Source: Spirosoma sp. SC4-14 (GTDB taxonomy: Bacteria > Bacteroidota > Bacteroidia > Cytophagales > Spirosomataceae). From it: a stretch of 64,000 nt of DNA. The notes beneath the pieces are model-generated. The model was not told where the DNA came from and did not search any database. It saw only the letters and a program-made list of their open reading frames with translations. Location: positions 247,001 to 311,000 of the forward strand of contig NZ_CP147518.1 of the NCBI RefSeq assembly GCF_037201965.1. The letters are read 5' to 3'. Below are positions 25,311 to 34,700 of this stretch, piece by piece; the stretch's first letter is position 1, and the number at the start of each line of letters is the position of its first letter. Both the position numbers and the translations under genes were made by a program.

Positions 25311-26081
25311 ATGAAACTAAGCGTTGTTATTCCGGCCTATAACGAAGAAGAATCGTTGCCACCTACTTTGCGAGCCCTGTATCAGACCCTGGCGAAGCAC
25401 GGTATTCCGCACGAAATCTGCGTAACGAACGACAATTCGAAAGATGGCACCTTGAAGGTATTGCAGGATCTGGCGGCCACCGAAATTCCTACGCTGGTCT
25501 ACTATACCAATCCGGGCCCTAATGGATTCGGATATGCCGTTCGGTATGGCCTTGAACGCTTTACGGGCGATTGTGTCGCCGTTTTTATGGCCGATATGTC
25601 GGATGACCCGGAAGATCTGGTGAAATTCTATTATAAAATGCTGGAGACCAATGCCGATGCTGTTTTTGGCTCGCGCTGGGGAAAAGGCGGAAAAGTGATC
25701 GATTATCCACCACTTAAGAAGTTCATTAACCGCATTGCCAACTTCATTGTGAAAATGGTAATGGGTATTAAATACAACGATACAACGAATGCCTTCAAGC
25801 TCTATAAGCGCGAAACAATTGAAGGTATCAAACCATTTCTGGCGCCACACTTTAACCTAACCGTCGAACTACCACTAAAAGCAATAGTGCGTGGTTACAC
25901 GTTTGAGGTAGTGCCCAATAGCTGGACGAACCGAAAATATGGCGAGTCGAAATTGAAGATAAAGGAAATGGGAAGCCGGTATTTCTTTATACTGATGTAC
26001 TGCCTGATCGAAAAATATTTCTCGCGTGGCGATTTCCGGAAGAAACCCGCTACTCCTGTTGCGCAGACGGTTAGCCGGTAA
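25311..26081 (+). CDS. Family 2 glycosyltransferase, dolichol/polyprenyl-phosphate mannosyltransferase-like
   Basis: A 256-residue GT2 enzyme with LSVVIPAYNEEESLPPTLRALY, TNDNSKDGT and the catalytic MADMSDDPEDL. Such enzymes load a sugar onto polyprenyl phosphate, which is the donor used by GT-C transferases like the one at 20551, giving a plausible two-step pair. It lacks the extra C-terminal helices of some family members. It is preceded by a 104-bp gap with no clear promoter. Confidence 0.87.
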   Translation: MKLSVVIPAYNEEESLPPTLRALYQTLAKHGIPHEICVTNDNSKDGTLKVLQDLAATEIPTLVYYTNPGPNGFGYAVRYGLERFTGDCVAVFMADMSDDPEDLVKFYYKMLETNADAVFGSRWGKGGKVIDYPPLKKFINRIANFIVKMVMGIKYNDTTNAFKLYKRETIEGIKPFLAPHFNLTVELPLKAIVRGYTFEVVPNSWTNRKYGESKLKIKEMGSRYFFILMYCLIEKYFSRGDFRKKPATPVAQTVSR

Positions 26082-26129
26082 TTCTGCCAGTAGTGAAACG
26101 AATTGATAAGCTAGCTCATTTGAGCTGGC

Positions 26130-26576
26130 TTATTTTGCAATCAGACCCTTCAGACCCGGAATCTGATAAATGGCCAGTGTTTGAATAACGGCCCATATAA
26201 TGCCGCTTATAAGCATATAAAGCAGCAGTTGCCCCCGACTGACCCGAAATGAAACGGCCAGAACCGTTCCGCCAATGGGTGTTAAAATAAGTGGAGTGAG
26301 CAAAGCGATGCCCATCAGGCCAAAGCGTTTCCAGACCCGAATGGCCAGCCGGGTGCGGCTGGTGAATCGTTTGGGGCGTTGTTTTCTGAACCGGTCTACG
26401 AGTGCCTGTATAGCTGCTCCCGCGTATGTAATTGCTACTACGCTGAGCATCATACCAATTGTTGTACAAATAGCTGTTTCAAACCAGGAAAGCCCCAGAG
26501 TTGCTCCTGTTAATGGCCCGCCAATAAATTTTACTGTGCTGGCTATGACAACCGAAACGTATTTGGCAAAGTGCAT
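26130..26576 (-). CDS. Small polytopic membrane protein
   Basis: A 148-residue protein starting MHFAKYVSVVIASTVKF. There are about four hydrophobic segments, a basic loop (ALVDRFRKQRPKRFTSRTRLAIRVWKRFG) in the middle and Pro/Gly-rich helices (LLTPLILTPIGGTVLAVSF). The style is like small-multidrug-export or DedA-like proteins, but the match is weak and no function is claimed. A frame extends 8 codons upstream. It is divergent from the YheT-like hydrolase gene, 52 bp away. Confidence 0.6.
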   Translation of the reverse strand: MHFAKYVSVVIASTVKFIGGPLTGATLGLSWFETAICTTIGMMLSVVAITYAGAAIQALVDRFRKQRPKRFTSRTRLAIRVWKRFGLMGIALLTPLILTPIGGTVLAVSFRVSRGQLLLYMLISGIIWAVIQTLAIYQIPGLKGLIAK

Positions 26577-26628
26577 AAAAACAAATCTGTCTTGAAACAA
26601 CGCCTTAAAAGTAGCTGTTGTTTGTGAT

Positions 26629-27594
26629 ATGCCGCTTATAAAATCAGCCTATTCGGGTTCCCCTGCTTATCTCTACAATGGGCACCTGCAAACTATTGTT
26701 CCAAGTCTGACACGCAAAGTTGTGGGGGTTACCTACGAACGCGAACGGTTGCTGCTTTCGGATGGAGATTTCCTGGATCTGGACTGGGTCGATGGCGGCC
26801 AAAAACGGTTGGTCATTCTGACTCATGGACTGGAGGGCGATAGCCGACGGCAGTACATATTGGGTGCAGCCCGCCTGTTTTCTTCACATGGATATGATGT
26901 ACTGGCCTGGAACTGCCGCTCGTGTAGTGGCGAAATGAATCGAGCATTCCGGCTCTATAATCATGGTGAAATTGGCGATATTGCTGAAGTTATAAACCAT
27001 GCTTTGGGCATCAGACACTACCAGGAGGTTGTTCTGGTAGGCTATAGTATGGGCGGAAACATTATTCTGAAATACCTTGGCGTTCATGGCCGCACTGCGC
27101 CTGATGTTATCAAACGAGGCATTGCTGTTTCATCGCCGACGGATTTGGGCGCTAGTGCCTTACTGCTGGACCGACCAGCTAATCGCTTCTACCGGAATCG
27201 GTTCATGAAAAAGCTCGTAAAGAAGCTACATCATAAAGCAAACCATTTTCCCGGACGGTTGAATATGGGCCAACTGAAACAGGTGAAATACTGGCGCGAT
27301 TTTGATGATTTTTTTTCGGCACCCGTTAATGGCTATCGTGATGCCCGTGATTTTTATGATCAGGCTTCGGCTGTTAATTTTATGCCCGGAATAGTCGTGC
27401 CAACGCTCTTGCTCAATGCGCAGAATGATCCACTGTTATCGCCAGAATGTTCGCCGGGCTGGCTAGCCAAAAGCCATCCGGCTGTGTTTCTGGAAACACC
27501 GGCCGTTGGCGGTCATGTGGGATTTCTGGTTTCCAGGGATTTGCACACCTATGCCGAACGGCGAGCATTAGCCTTTGCACAACAACTTTTTTAA
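26629..27594 (+). CDS. YheT-family alpha/beta hydrolase
   Basis: A 321-residue hydrolase of the YheT/ABHD1 group. The N-terminal NGHLQTIVPSL is typical of this group. The oxyanion region is LTHGLEGDSRRQY, and the nucleophile elbow is GYSMGGN with S140. The likely acid is in LLNAQNDPLLSPE and the His in VGGHVGF. Natural substrates of the family are small esters or lipids and are poorly known. A 2-hydroxyacid dehydrogenase gene follows 12 bp later, probably in the same transcript. Confidence 0.9.
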   Translation: MPLIKSAYSGSPAYLYNGHLQTIVPSLTRKVVGVTYERERLLLSDGDFLDLDWVDGGQKRLVILTHGLEGDSRRQYILGAARLFSSHGYDVLAWNCRSCSGEMNRAFRLYNHGEIGDIAEVINHALGIRHYQEVVLVGYSMGGNIILKYLGVHGRTAPDVIKRGIAVSSPTDLGASALLLDRPANRFYRNRFMKKLVKKLHHKANHFPGRLNMGQLKQVKYWRDFDDFFSAPVNGYRDARDFYDQASAVNFMPGIVVPTLLLNAQNDPLLSPECSPGWLAKSHPAVFLETPAVGGHVGFLVSRDLHTYAERRALAFAQQLF

Positions 27595-27606
27595 TCAATA
27601 GCTTGT

Positions 27607-28557
27607 ATGAAAATCGTTTATACCGACGCCTTTACTCTTAATCCCGGCGATCTTGACTGGGCACCTATTCAGGCGCTTGGCGATGTTACGTTTTATGACC
27701 GCACTAGCCCCGACGAATTGATTGAGCGCGTCAAAGATGCTGATGCACTATTGGTTAATAAAGTAAAGCTAACCCGCGACACACTGAACCAATTGCCTAA
27801 GCTTAAATACATTGGTGTAACGGCTACCGGTTATGATGTTATCGATATTGAAGCCGCTCACGAAAAAGGTATCGTCGTAACCAATGTTCGGGGCTATAGC
27901 TCCGATTCTGTTGCGCAGCTAACGTTTGCGTTGCTGCTCGAATTGGTCATGCACGTTGGCATTCACGACACCAGTGTTCATGCTGAAGAGTGGACGTTGT
28001 CGGCCGATTTTAGTTATTCCCGAAGCCCACTGATAGAACTGGCCGGAAAAACGCTTGGGCTTGTGGGCTATGGCGATATTGGTCGTCGGGTAGCTGATAT
28101 TGGCCGGGCATTTGGCATGACCGTACTGGTAAATCGTCGGCATCCGGGCCAGTCGATTGAGTTGGGCGTAAAATTTGTGGATCAGCAGACTTTATTTTCT
28201 GAAAGTGATGTGGTGTCGCTCCACTGTCCGGCCACGCCTGGCACAATTGGATTCGTTAACCGCGATTTGCTGGCCAGCATGAAATCGACAGCTTACCTCA
28301 TCAATACAAGTCGGGGAAGCCTGCTGAACGAAGCCGATGTAGCTAATGCTCTCAACGAAGGAACCATTGCCGGTGCCGGGCTGGATGTACTTTCGGTTGA
28401 GCCTCCCCGCGCCGACAATCCACTGCTATCGGCCAGAAACTGCATTATTACCCCCCATATTGCCTGGGCCAGTTATGAAGCCCGAAAGCGATTAATGGAT
28501 TTGGTCGCCGACAATTTGCAGGCATTTGTGAATGGCAAGCCCAAGAATGTAATTTAA
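27607..28557 (+). CDS. D-2-hydroxyacid dehydrogenase (glycerate dehydrogenase-like)
   Basis: NAD-dependent dehydrogenase that interconverts a 2-oxoacid and a D-2-hydroxyacid; 316 residues. The nucleotide motif is GLVGYGDIGRRVADIG. The active-site Arg is in INTSRGSLLNEADV, the Glu region in LSVEPP, and the His in ITPHIAWAS. The overall style matches hydroxypyruvate/glycerate dehydrogenases. It follows the YheT-like gene by 12 bp. Its stop overlaps the convergent MerR gene's stop by 4 bp. Confidence 0.9.
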   Translation: MKIVYTDAFTLNPGDLDWAPIQALGDVTFYDRTSPDELIERVKDADALLVNKVKLTRDTLNQLPKLKYIGVTATGYDVIDIEAAHEKGIVVTNVRGYSSDSVAQLTFALLLELVMHVGIHDTSVHAEEWTLSADFSYSRSPLIELAGKTLGLVGYGDIGRRVADIGRAFGMTVLVNRRHPGQSIELGVKFVDQQTLFSESDVVSLHCPATPGTIGFVNRDLLASMKSTAYLINTSRGSLLNEADVANALNEGTIAGAGLDVLSVEPPRADNPLLSARNCIITPHIAWASYEARKRLMDLVADNLQAFVNGKPKNVI

Positions 28558-29432
28558 GTACTGGCAATACGAATCAGATCCTCGATCTGATTAATAATGG
28601 TAGCGTTTTCGGGAATAGTAATGTCCTGGCCTACAACCTGGTAGCCAGTCAATAGTAAATGTGCATCAGGAAATGACTTCACTAACCGATCCACATAAGG
28701 CTGCACTTCGTGGTTTGCCGGCACTGAGGTCATAGCTGTGAAGATATAGTCGGGCTTATGAATATTGTAGGCGAAAACTAACTCGTTGAAGGGCAGGCTT
28801 TGACCCAGGTAAATTACCTTGTTATAGCGTGCCCGAATGATGTAATTGCCAAAGAGGAGGCTAATTTCATGCAACTCGCCTTCGGGCAGGAAAAGCAGAT
28901 ACTTCTTGCCATCGGGGCGTTGTTTGCTTACCTGCCCGTCAATGGCAACAATGATCTTCTGCCGAATCAGGTTGGAAATGAAGTGTTCCTGAGCCGGTCC
29001 AATCGAACCTGTTACCCAAAGTGTACCTATGCGGCTGAGAAACGGATAGATGATATTGATCATCGTATTCTCGAAACCAAATTGCAGAATATTGGTACTG
29101 ATTATTTTTTCAAAACGTTCTTCATCCAGATCGATCATCGAAATCGTCAGCGCATGAATCTGATCGGGATAATTGAGTTGCCGATCAGAAATCTTGACGA
29201 CCTCTCGATACATCTCCTCAATCGTCATCTTCGAGATCTCCGAAATCTTATATCCGTGATCTTTTAATAAAGATATGTTCAGGACTAATTTCAGATCCTG
29301 ATCATTGTAGGTACGAATATTTGTGTCCGTCCGTTTGGGTGAGATAATATTATATCGCTGCTCCCAGATCCGCAGCGTATGGGCTTTAATGCCCGAAAGC
29401 TGTTCTAAATCTTTTATGGAGTAACTACTCAT
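28554..29432 (-). CDS. MerR-family regulator with B12-binding (CarH/LitR-like) domain
   Basis: Likely light- or cobalamin-responsive repressor; 292 residues. The winged helix-turn-helix is at residues 1-70 (YSIKDLEQLSGIKAHTLRIWEQRY). The C-terminal part has W139-x9-E149-H150, the cap motif over adenosylcobalamin in CarH, and E186-x-H188, matching the lower ligand His of the B12 domain. A carotenoid gene, cruF, lies upstream on the same strand, as expected for a regulator of carotenogenesis. A 10-bp-arm dyad at 29483-29509 lies 51 bp upstream and may be its operator. Confidence 0.87.
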   Translation of the reverse strand: MSSYSIKDLEQLSGIKAHTLRIWEQRYNIISPKRTDTNIRTYNDQDLKLVLNISLLKDHGYKISEISKMTIEEMYREVVKISDRQLNYPDQIHALTISMIDLDEERFEKIISTNILQFGFENTMINIIYPFLSRIGTLWVTGSIGPAQEHFISNLIRQKIIVAIDGQVSKQRPDGKKYLLFLPEGELHEISLLFGNYIIRARYNKVIYLGQSLPFNELVFAYNIHKPDYIFTAMTSVPANHEVQPYVDRLVKSFPDAHLLLTGYQVVGQDITIPENATIINQIEDLIRIAST

Positions 29433-29724
29433 GGAATAAGAATATTTTATGTGAACAGTGTTAAGAAAAGACGTTTCCTGGCTTTATAAAACAGGATATG
29501 TTTTATAAAAAAGAAGGCCAGACGATAGCTGGTACCTCCCTCACGGATTCCCAAACCAATTTTCTTTTAAAAATGCTCCAGGCAAATAAATTTTTGCCAA
29601 ACGGTTTTCCTTCGAAACAGGCTTTTTGTAAGATGATCACTTTTTATAGGAAAAGCTGTATTGCTGGCTTCGTCTGGAAATATACTACTAAAACGGCAAA
29701 ACTGTAGTTTTGTTTAATGAATAA
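29433..29724. other. Intergenic region upstream of the CarH-like regulator gene
   Basis: Contains the dyad 29483-29509. A 69-codon plus-strand open frame at 29498-29707 has no family resemblance or convincing start and is not called a gene. Confidence 0.5.
29483..29509. promoter_or_regulatory. Candidate operator dyad for the CarH-like regulator
   Basis: TTTATAAAAC, 7-base spacer, then GTTTTATAAA: perfect 10-bp arms, 51 bp upstream of the regulator's start codon. The AT-rich symmetric core is a plausible MerR-family site, but no consensus for this subfamily was checked. Confidence 0.5.
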
Positions 29725-30381
29725 CTATATAAACATAAACAAAATCTGACCAAGGAAGAAGATAAACTGCAAAGCAAGCAGCCATTTGGCTAATCTGTTT
29801 TCTTTTCGGAAGGGCAACCTGTACCATACTCCTAGTAATACAGCGGAGATTAGCCACCAGGCAACGTAATTTTGTAAAGGTGCTATGTGTTCCTGCCATG
29901 TCCAGAAATCGAGTTTTTCGGCAACGGGCTCAATACACATATCAAGAATAACCATGGTAGTTGATGCTAATCCAATTTTAGCTGGAACAGAAATTGGCAG
30001 GCGATCGAATACCGATCCGCAGCAGTAGGATAAAATAAGCCAGTTGATGCCAATAGCTGGTGGCACAGACCACAGCTTGCTACCGAGCCCTGTTCCATAC
30101 GTGTACCACCCGAAAATTGTACCGGTCTGAACGCCAAGCACTTCAACAGCATAGCTGGTTAAGCTGGCAAATAGAATATAGAAGCCGAAAGCTGGTTGCC
30201 AGTCTGTATGATACAGTAGAAGTATGAGCAGCGATAGCGTTAGGATATACGGGGTAAGAGGTTTGAAATAAGTTGCTGAAAAGGGTAGTTGTAAACCAAT
30301 AATACCTCCCAGATAGGCCAGTAATAAAACCGTTCGGATGGTTGAGTAATAGCGATCTGCAGTGGGAGCGTTTAACGGCAT
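29725..30381 (-). CDS. cruF: CruF-type carotenoid biosynthesis protein
   Basis: Integral membrane protein of 218 residues in the family of carotenoid 1',2'-hydratases/hydroxylases (CruF, DUF422). About six hydrophobic helices alternate with the family-type motif VLDMCIEPVAEKLDFWTW. It would modify the end of an acyclic or monocyclic carotenoid, as in flexixanthin- or myxol-type pigments. The start MPLNAPTADRYYST is chosen because upstream codons run into the tRNA-His gene. The dyad 30389-30414 lies directly upstream. Confidence 0.84.
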   Translation of the reverse strand: MPLNAPTADRYYSTIRTVLLLAYLGGIIGLQLPFSATYFKPLTPYILTLSLLILLLYHTDWQPAFGFYILFASLTSYAVEVLGVQTGTIFGWYTYGTGLGSKLWSVPPAIGINWLILSYCCGSVFDRLPISVPAKIGLASTTMVILDMCIEPVAEKLDFWTWQEHIAPLQNYVAWWLISAVLLGVWYRLPFRKENRLAKWLLALQFIFFLGQILFMFI

Positions 30382-30388
30382 GAATCGA

Positions 30389-30414
30389 CAACTTTCTGCT
30401 TTATAGAAAAGTTG
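30389..30414. promoter_or_regulatory. Dyad just upstream of cruF
   Basis: CAACTTT (30389-30395) and AAAGTTG (30408-30414) around a TTATA-containing centre, 8 bp upstream of the cruF ATG. It could be an operator or a leader stem; evidence is positional only. Confidence 0.4.
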
Positions 30415-30421
30415 ATAATGA

Positions 30422-30451
30422 AAAAGCCCCTCGAACATTCGAGGGGCTTTT
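30422..30451 (-). terminator. Terminator downstream of tRNA-His
   Basis: AAAAGCCCCTCGA (13 bp) pairs with its complement around a 4-base loop, with T-rich ends on both strands. It lies 6 bp beyond the tRNA 3' end on the minus strand. Confidence 0.85.
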
Positions 30452-30456
30452 AGGAG

Positions 30457-30530
30457 GGTGAAAGACGGGGCTCGAACCCGCGACCTTCGGAACCACAATC
30501 CGACGCTCTAACCGACTGAGCTACATCCAC
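30457..30530 (-). tRNA. tRNA-His (anticodon GTG)
   Basis: Read on the minus strand: acceptor GTGGATG, D-stem GCTC/GAGC, anticodon stem TCGGA/TCCGA with loop TTGTGGT, T-arm GCGGG/CCCGT with loop TTCGAGC, and acceptor 3' strand CTTTCAC. The base before the acceptor is G at 30531 and the discriminator is C, giving the extra G-1:C73 pair that marks tRNA-His. One acceptor pair (T6:T67) is mismatched. CCA is not encoded. Confidence 0.93.
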
Positions 30531-30543
30531 CATTTTGAGAGTG

Positions 30544-30551
30544 CAAAGATA
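30544..30551 (-). promoter_or_regulatory. TAnnTTTG promoter box of tRNA-His
   Basis: On the minus strand TATCTTTG, exactly the Bacteroidota -7 consensus, 13 bp upstream of the tRNA 5' end. Confidence 0.7.
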
Positions 30552-30559
30552 ACAGACAA

Positions 30560-30626
30560 TGATGAATTATAAATGATGAATACTATTTTTTTTCAACACA
30601 AACAGCTCCTCATTTATAATTCATCA
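30560..30626. repeat. 17-bp perfect inverted repeat downstream of sodA
   Basis: Arms 30560-30576 (TGATGAATTATAAATGA) and 30610-30626 are exact complements. It sits between the sodA stop and the tRNA-His promoter and may end the sodA transcript. AT-rich word-repeat style. Confidence 0.7.
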
Positions 30627-30640
30627 GGTATCGGGTACGC

Positions 30641-31255
30641 TTAAGCTTGTTTACCTTGCTGATAGCGTTTTTCGGCAGCGTTCCAGTCTACAACATTGAA
30701 GTAAGCTGCAATGTAGTCGGGACGGCGGTTCTGGTATTTGAGGTAGTAAGCGTGTTCCCACACATCAAGGCCAATAATGGGGAACCCTTTTACATCGGCA
30801 ATATCCATTAATGGATTGTCCTGATTTGGAGTCGACGTAACGGCCAGGCTACCGTCTTCTGTTACGATAAGCCATGCCCAGCCCGAGCCAAAGCGAGTGG
30901 TAGCCGCTTTGGTAAATTCGGTTTTAAAGGCATCGTAAGAGCCAAATTTTTCATTGATGGCATTGGCCAGGTCACCAGTTGGCTGGCCACCACCACTGCC
31001 CGAAATCGTATTCCAGAACAGGGTGTGGTTGTAGTGTCCGCCACCATTGTTGCGCACCGCTACTGGAGCCTGACTAACGGTTTTCAGTAAGTCTTCAATT
31101 GATTTATTTTCCAACTCTGTCCCCGCAATCGCATTGTTTAGGTTCGTAACGTAGGCATTGTGGTGCTTGTCATGGTGAATTTCCATGGTTTGCTTATCAA
31201 TGTTTGGTTCGAGCGAATCGCTGGGGTAGGGTAGTGGGTCTAATACAAAAGCCAT
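30641..31255 (-). CDS. sodA: Superoxide dismutase, Mn/Fe type
   Basis: Converts superoxide to oxygen and peroxide; 204 residues, normal length. Metal ligands are seen in [12 protein letters not shown] (first His), [11 protein letters not shown] (second) and [18 protein letters not shown] (Asp and last His). The Gln of TPNQDNPLM, at the position of MnSOD Gln146, and the GGGH glycines favour manganese rather than iron. There is no signal peptide, so it is cytosolic. It stands alone near tRNA-His and the carotenoid genes. Confidence 0.94.
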   Translation of the reverse strand: MAFVLDPLPYPSDSLEPNIDKQTMEIHHDKHHNAYVTNLNNAIAGTELENKSIEDLLKTVSQAPVAVRNNGGGHYNHTLFWNTISGSGGGQPTGDLANAINEKFGSYDAFKTEFTKAATTRFGSGWAWLIVTEDGSLAVTSTPNQDNPLMDIADVKGFPIIGLDVWEHAYYLKYQNRRPDYIAAYFNVVDWNAAEKRYQQGKQA

Positions 31256-31312
31256 TGGACTAAAGAGTTAAAATGGAAGATCATTCGGATAAATTAACAA
31301 GGCTCTATCAGT

Positions 31313-31750
31313 TTATGTTCTTAACCGTCGAAAAAACTTCTGTAATAATTCCTGACTTTCGACGGCCAGAACACCGGTTTCGAGTTGGGTTTTAGGATGG
31401 AGTATCGGAGCACTAATTCGGCTATAACCACGTTTCGGGTCGGGGGCACCAATAACCAGGCGTCCTACCTGAGCCCAGAATAAGGCACCTGCGCACATAA
31501 TACAGGGTTCCAGCGTAACATATAGCGTGCAATCGGTAAGGTATTTGGCCCCGAGGTATTGAGTGGCGGCCGTAATGGCCAGCAGTTCGGCATGAGCCGT
31601 TACATCAGTAAGCTGTTCGGTCTGATTGCGGCCTTTGGCAATAATCCGATTCCGGCATACAACCACAGCTCCGACCGGAATTTCACCGTCTTCGGCCGCT
31701 TCTTCGGCTAAGCTCAGTGCCATTTCCATAAAGTATTCGTCGGAAAACAT
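31313..31750 (-). CDS. tadA: tRNA-specific adenosine deaminase
   Basis: Zinc deaminase converting A34 to inosine in tRNA-Arg(ACG); 145 residues. The zinc signature is HAELLAIT with the catalytic Glu, and PCIMCAGAL with two cysteines. The length and N-terminal MEMALSLAEEAAEDGEIPVGAVVV agree with TadA. A general nucleoside deaminase would look similar, so the substrate is inferred from motif style. It lies 57 bp upstream of sodA on the same strand. Confidence 0.9.
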   Translation of the reverse strand: MFSDEYFMEMALSLAEEAAEDGEIPVGAVVVCRNRIIAKGRNQTEQLTDVTAHAELLAITAATQYLGAKYLTDCTLYVTLEPCIMCAGALFWAQVGRLVIGAPDPKRGYSRISAPILHPKTQLETGVLAVESQELLQKFFRRLRT

Positions 31751-31789
31751 TGATCGAATAACCAGAAGTTTGATAAAGGTATTGTGTTA

Positions 31790-34700
31790 CTATTGCTTCA
31801 GTATTTTTCGGACCGATTGTCGATCGCCTACCTGAATGCGAAGTAAGTAAATACCGGCTGGCTGACCTGATAAATCGAGTTCGGTCTGGCGGGAACGGGT
31901 TGTGAACTCCCGTACGGATCGCCCACTTTGGTCAATTAAATGCAGTATAGCCGGGTTTTGCCCCAAAGATACGTCAATATTTACAGTTAGGGTAGAACCT
32001 GTTGGAACCGGATACACATTGATCTGTGGATCGAGTGAATGGTCTTCTATCCCTAAAGCGACTACCACCGATACAATTGCCTGGCCCGATACGGTTCCTG
32101 TACCACAGGAGTTGCTTATGCTGGTTAGCTGATAGGTTGTGGTTCGGGCCGGTCTGACTTCAACGGTTGCCGGGCTGGTGGCAGCAACGGCCGAAAAAGA
32201 ACGAATACTGTCGGCATAGCTAATGGCCCAGGGACCGTCGCCCCCCAATGCAATGGTTAAATTGGCTGGCGTACCTTCGGCTATGGTTTGTGTACCCGTA
32301 AGCGTAGCTGATGGTTTCGATCGGATGGTCAAAACGGTTGGGCTATTGGTTCCTATCACGCCTACATCAGGATTTGAGCCTTTCACCCGCACATAATATT
32401 GCCCGCTGGCCAATGTGCCCGAGAGTGTTGCAGTTACCGGGCTCTGGGTGTTTCCCGATGAAATTTCATATTTTTTTGTTGTATCGCTCTGGCTAATCAA
32501 TTCTGCCCGGAAGCTATTGCCGTTCGTAAAAGAACCCGTCGTTGTGAAAGGAACCTGGAATGATGAGCCAACGCATAGCGTGCTGGTAGCCAGCGAACTG
32601 GTTGTGATGGTAGGCACATTGACCGTAACTACGGCCGAAGCTGGATTGCCGGGTAATCCTACACCACAGCTATTGGTTACGCCCAATACCTGATAGGTTG
32701 TGTTGCCACGTGGTAATACCAGAATAGTTGTGTCGGTCGTATTAGTTACGGTGCCCGAATAACCGTCCGTAATTGTGTAATTAAAAGGCGGGTTACTCGT
32801 AAATGTTAAATGCAAAGGCGTTTTCAAGCCCAGATTAACATTAGCCGAGCCTGTTATTGCCAGAGTGGGAATTGCATTGACAATGACCTTAATCGTTGAC
32901 CGGGAACTAGAGCAGCCATTGCTGATCTGATATACATAGTAGGCATCACCGCCGGGCTGTACGTTAACATTCAGGGTCGGTGGCGTTGGTGGAACCGTTG
33001 TATCCCGGCCGTAGGGGTCAATCCAGTGCAGCGTACTGCCGGGCTCGCCGGTAGCTTCGAGTGGAACTGACTTTTCGTCTATACAATAGGTTACCAAGGG
33101 TTTCGACACTGTTGGGGCAGGCGTAGTTTTCACCGTGACCTGAAGGGTTGCTTTATCGCTCTCGCAGTTGTCGATGGTTTGGGTTACCTGAAAAGAAAAC
33201 ACACCTGTTTGCGAAACCGATGGCGTTGGAGCACCCGAATAGCTATTGCCATCGGGGTTATACCACCGAAGATTTTGGCCATTGGCTGTTAAGGGTTGAA
33301 TATTTTGAGCGGGCTGATCTTTCTGATCCTGGCAGTATGTTAGATTGCTAACGCCTGGTTGACCAGGAATGGGCTTGATAGTAATGGTAACGGTTGCTTT
33401 AGGACTTTCGCAGCCATTTATGGTTTGCGTTGCCCTGAAGGTCTGATTGCCAACGTTGTTTGTCGATGGTGTAGGCGTTCCATTTATAAAATTGTCGGCG
33501 GCATCGTACCATTTAATGTTTGTGCCACTGGCCGATAGTGGCTGAGCCTGCGCATTATTACAGTAGCTTGCTGCGTTAACGCCGGGTGCTGAAGGGATGG
33601 ATTTTACCGTTACGGTCAGGCTGGCTCTGGTGCTTTGACATCCGTCTACCGTTTGGGCTACGTAGTATGTTGTTTGCCCTGGAGTTGAGCTTTGCAGGGT
33701 AGGGGGTGTGGTTGAGGCAGTGCCGCCTGTCGCATTCGTTCCATACCAGTTAGGCGTTGCACTTGTGGCAAATGAAGCGGTTAGGGTAGGAACTGACGAA
33801 TTCTGGCAGAATTCAAGGGGCGAAGTACCAGGTGCATTAGGCTGTGGTTTGACCGTGACGGCAATAACGGCGCGATCGCTTTCGCAGCCATTAATAACCT
33901 GGCTAACATAATAATTGGCGCTGGCATTGGTGCTGGGTACGGTTGGCGTGGTCGAATAGCTGCCTCCGCTTGGGCTGGTTCCCCACCATTTAAGGGTTCC
34001 GCTATTGTCGGGGGTGGCCGTAAGGGCTTGTGCCGTTACACCCTGACAATAGGGCGATGGGTTTGTTACTTTAGGAGCCGATGGCGGAGCACTAACAATA
34101 ACAAGAACAGATACTCTTGTGCTTTCGCAACCATTTAAGCTTTGGCTGACATAGTAGGCTATTGTACCTGCTTTAGTTGTTGATGGGGTAGGAGCACTGG
34201 CTAATGGTGTTACGGCTACCGGGCTGGCATACCAATTCAGTGTTGCGCCCGATATGGCCATAGCCGACAGCGGAGTGGCTACTTCGCCCTGGCAATAGGA
34301 CTTGTTGCTTACCGTGGGTGGACCCGGTATGGCATTCACCACTACTTGGATCACAGCCTGATTGCTTTCGCAACCGTTTAGAGTTTGGCTTACATAATAA
34401 GCTATAATACCTGCTTTGGCTGTTGATGGAGTAGGGGCTGTTGCCGTAGGTGTTGATGAGGGGTTTGTTCCGTACCAGTTGAGGGTACCTCCTGCTGAGG
34501 CTTTTGCTGAAAGTGCTTGAGCCGTGTTACCCTGACAGTAAGTAGGTGATGCCGGTATTGTTGGCAGCGGGGGCTGATCAATGGAAAGCGGTTGTGTATT
34601 GGCGCTGGTTACGGACGGGGTACTGGCAATGATTCGGATTTTATAATTGTTGCTGGCGGCCAGTGTTTTAGGAATTGTAGCAGTAATACTACCCGTATAG

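Noticed and set aside
29498..29707. 69-codon plus-strand frame in the CarH-cruF gap
   Set aside because: No family features and it overlaps the dyad at 29483-29509; probably non-coding.
30382..30498. Longer N-terminus of CruF from 30498
   Set aside because: Those codons lie in the tRNA-His gene and its terminator.
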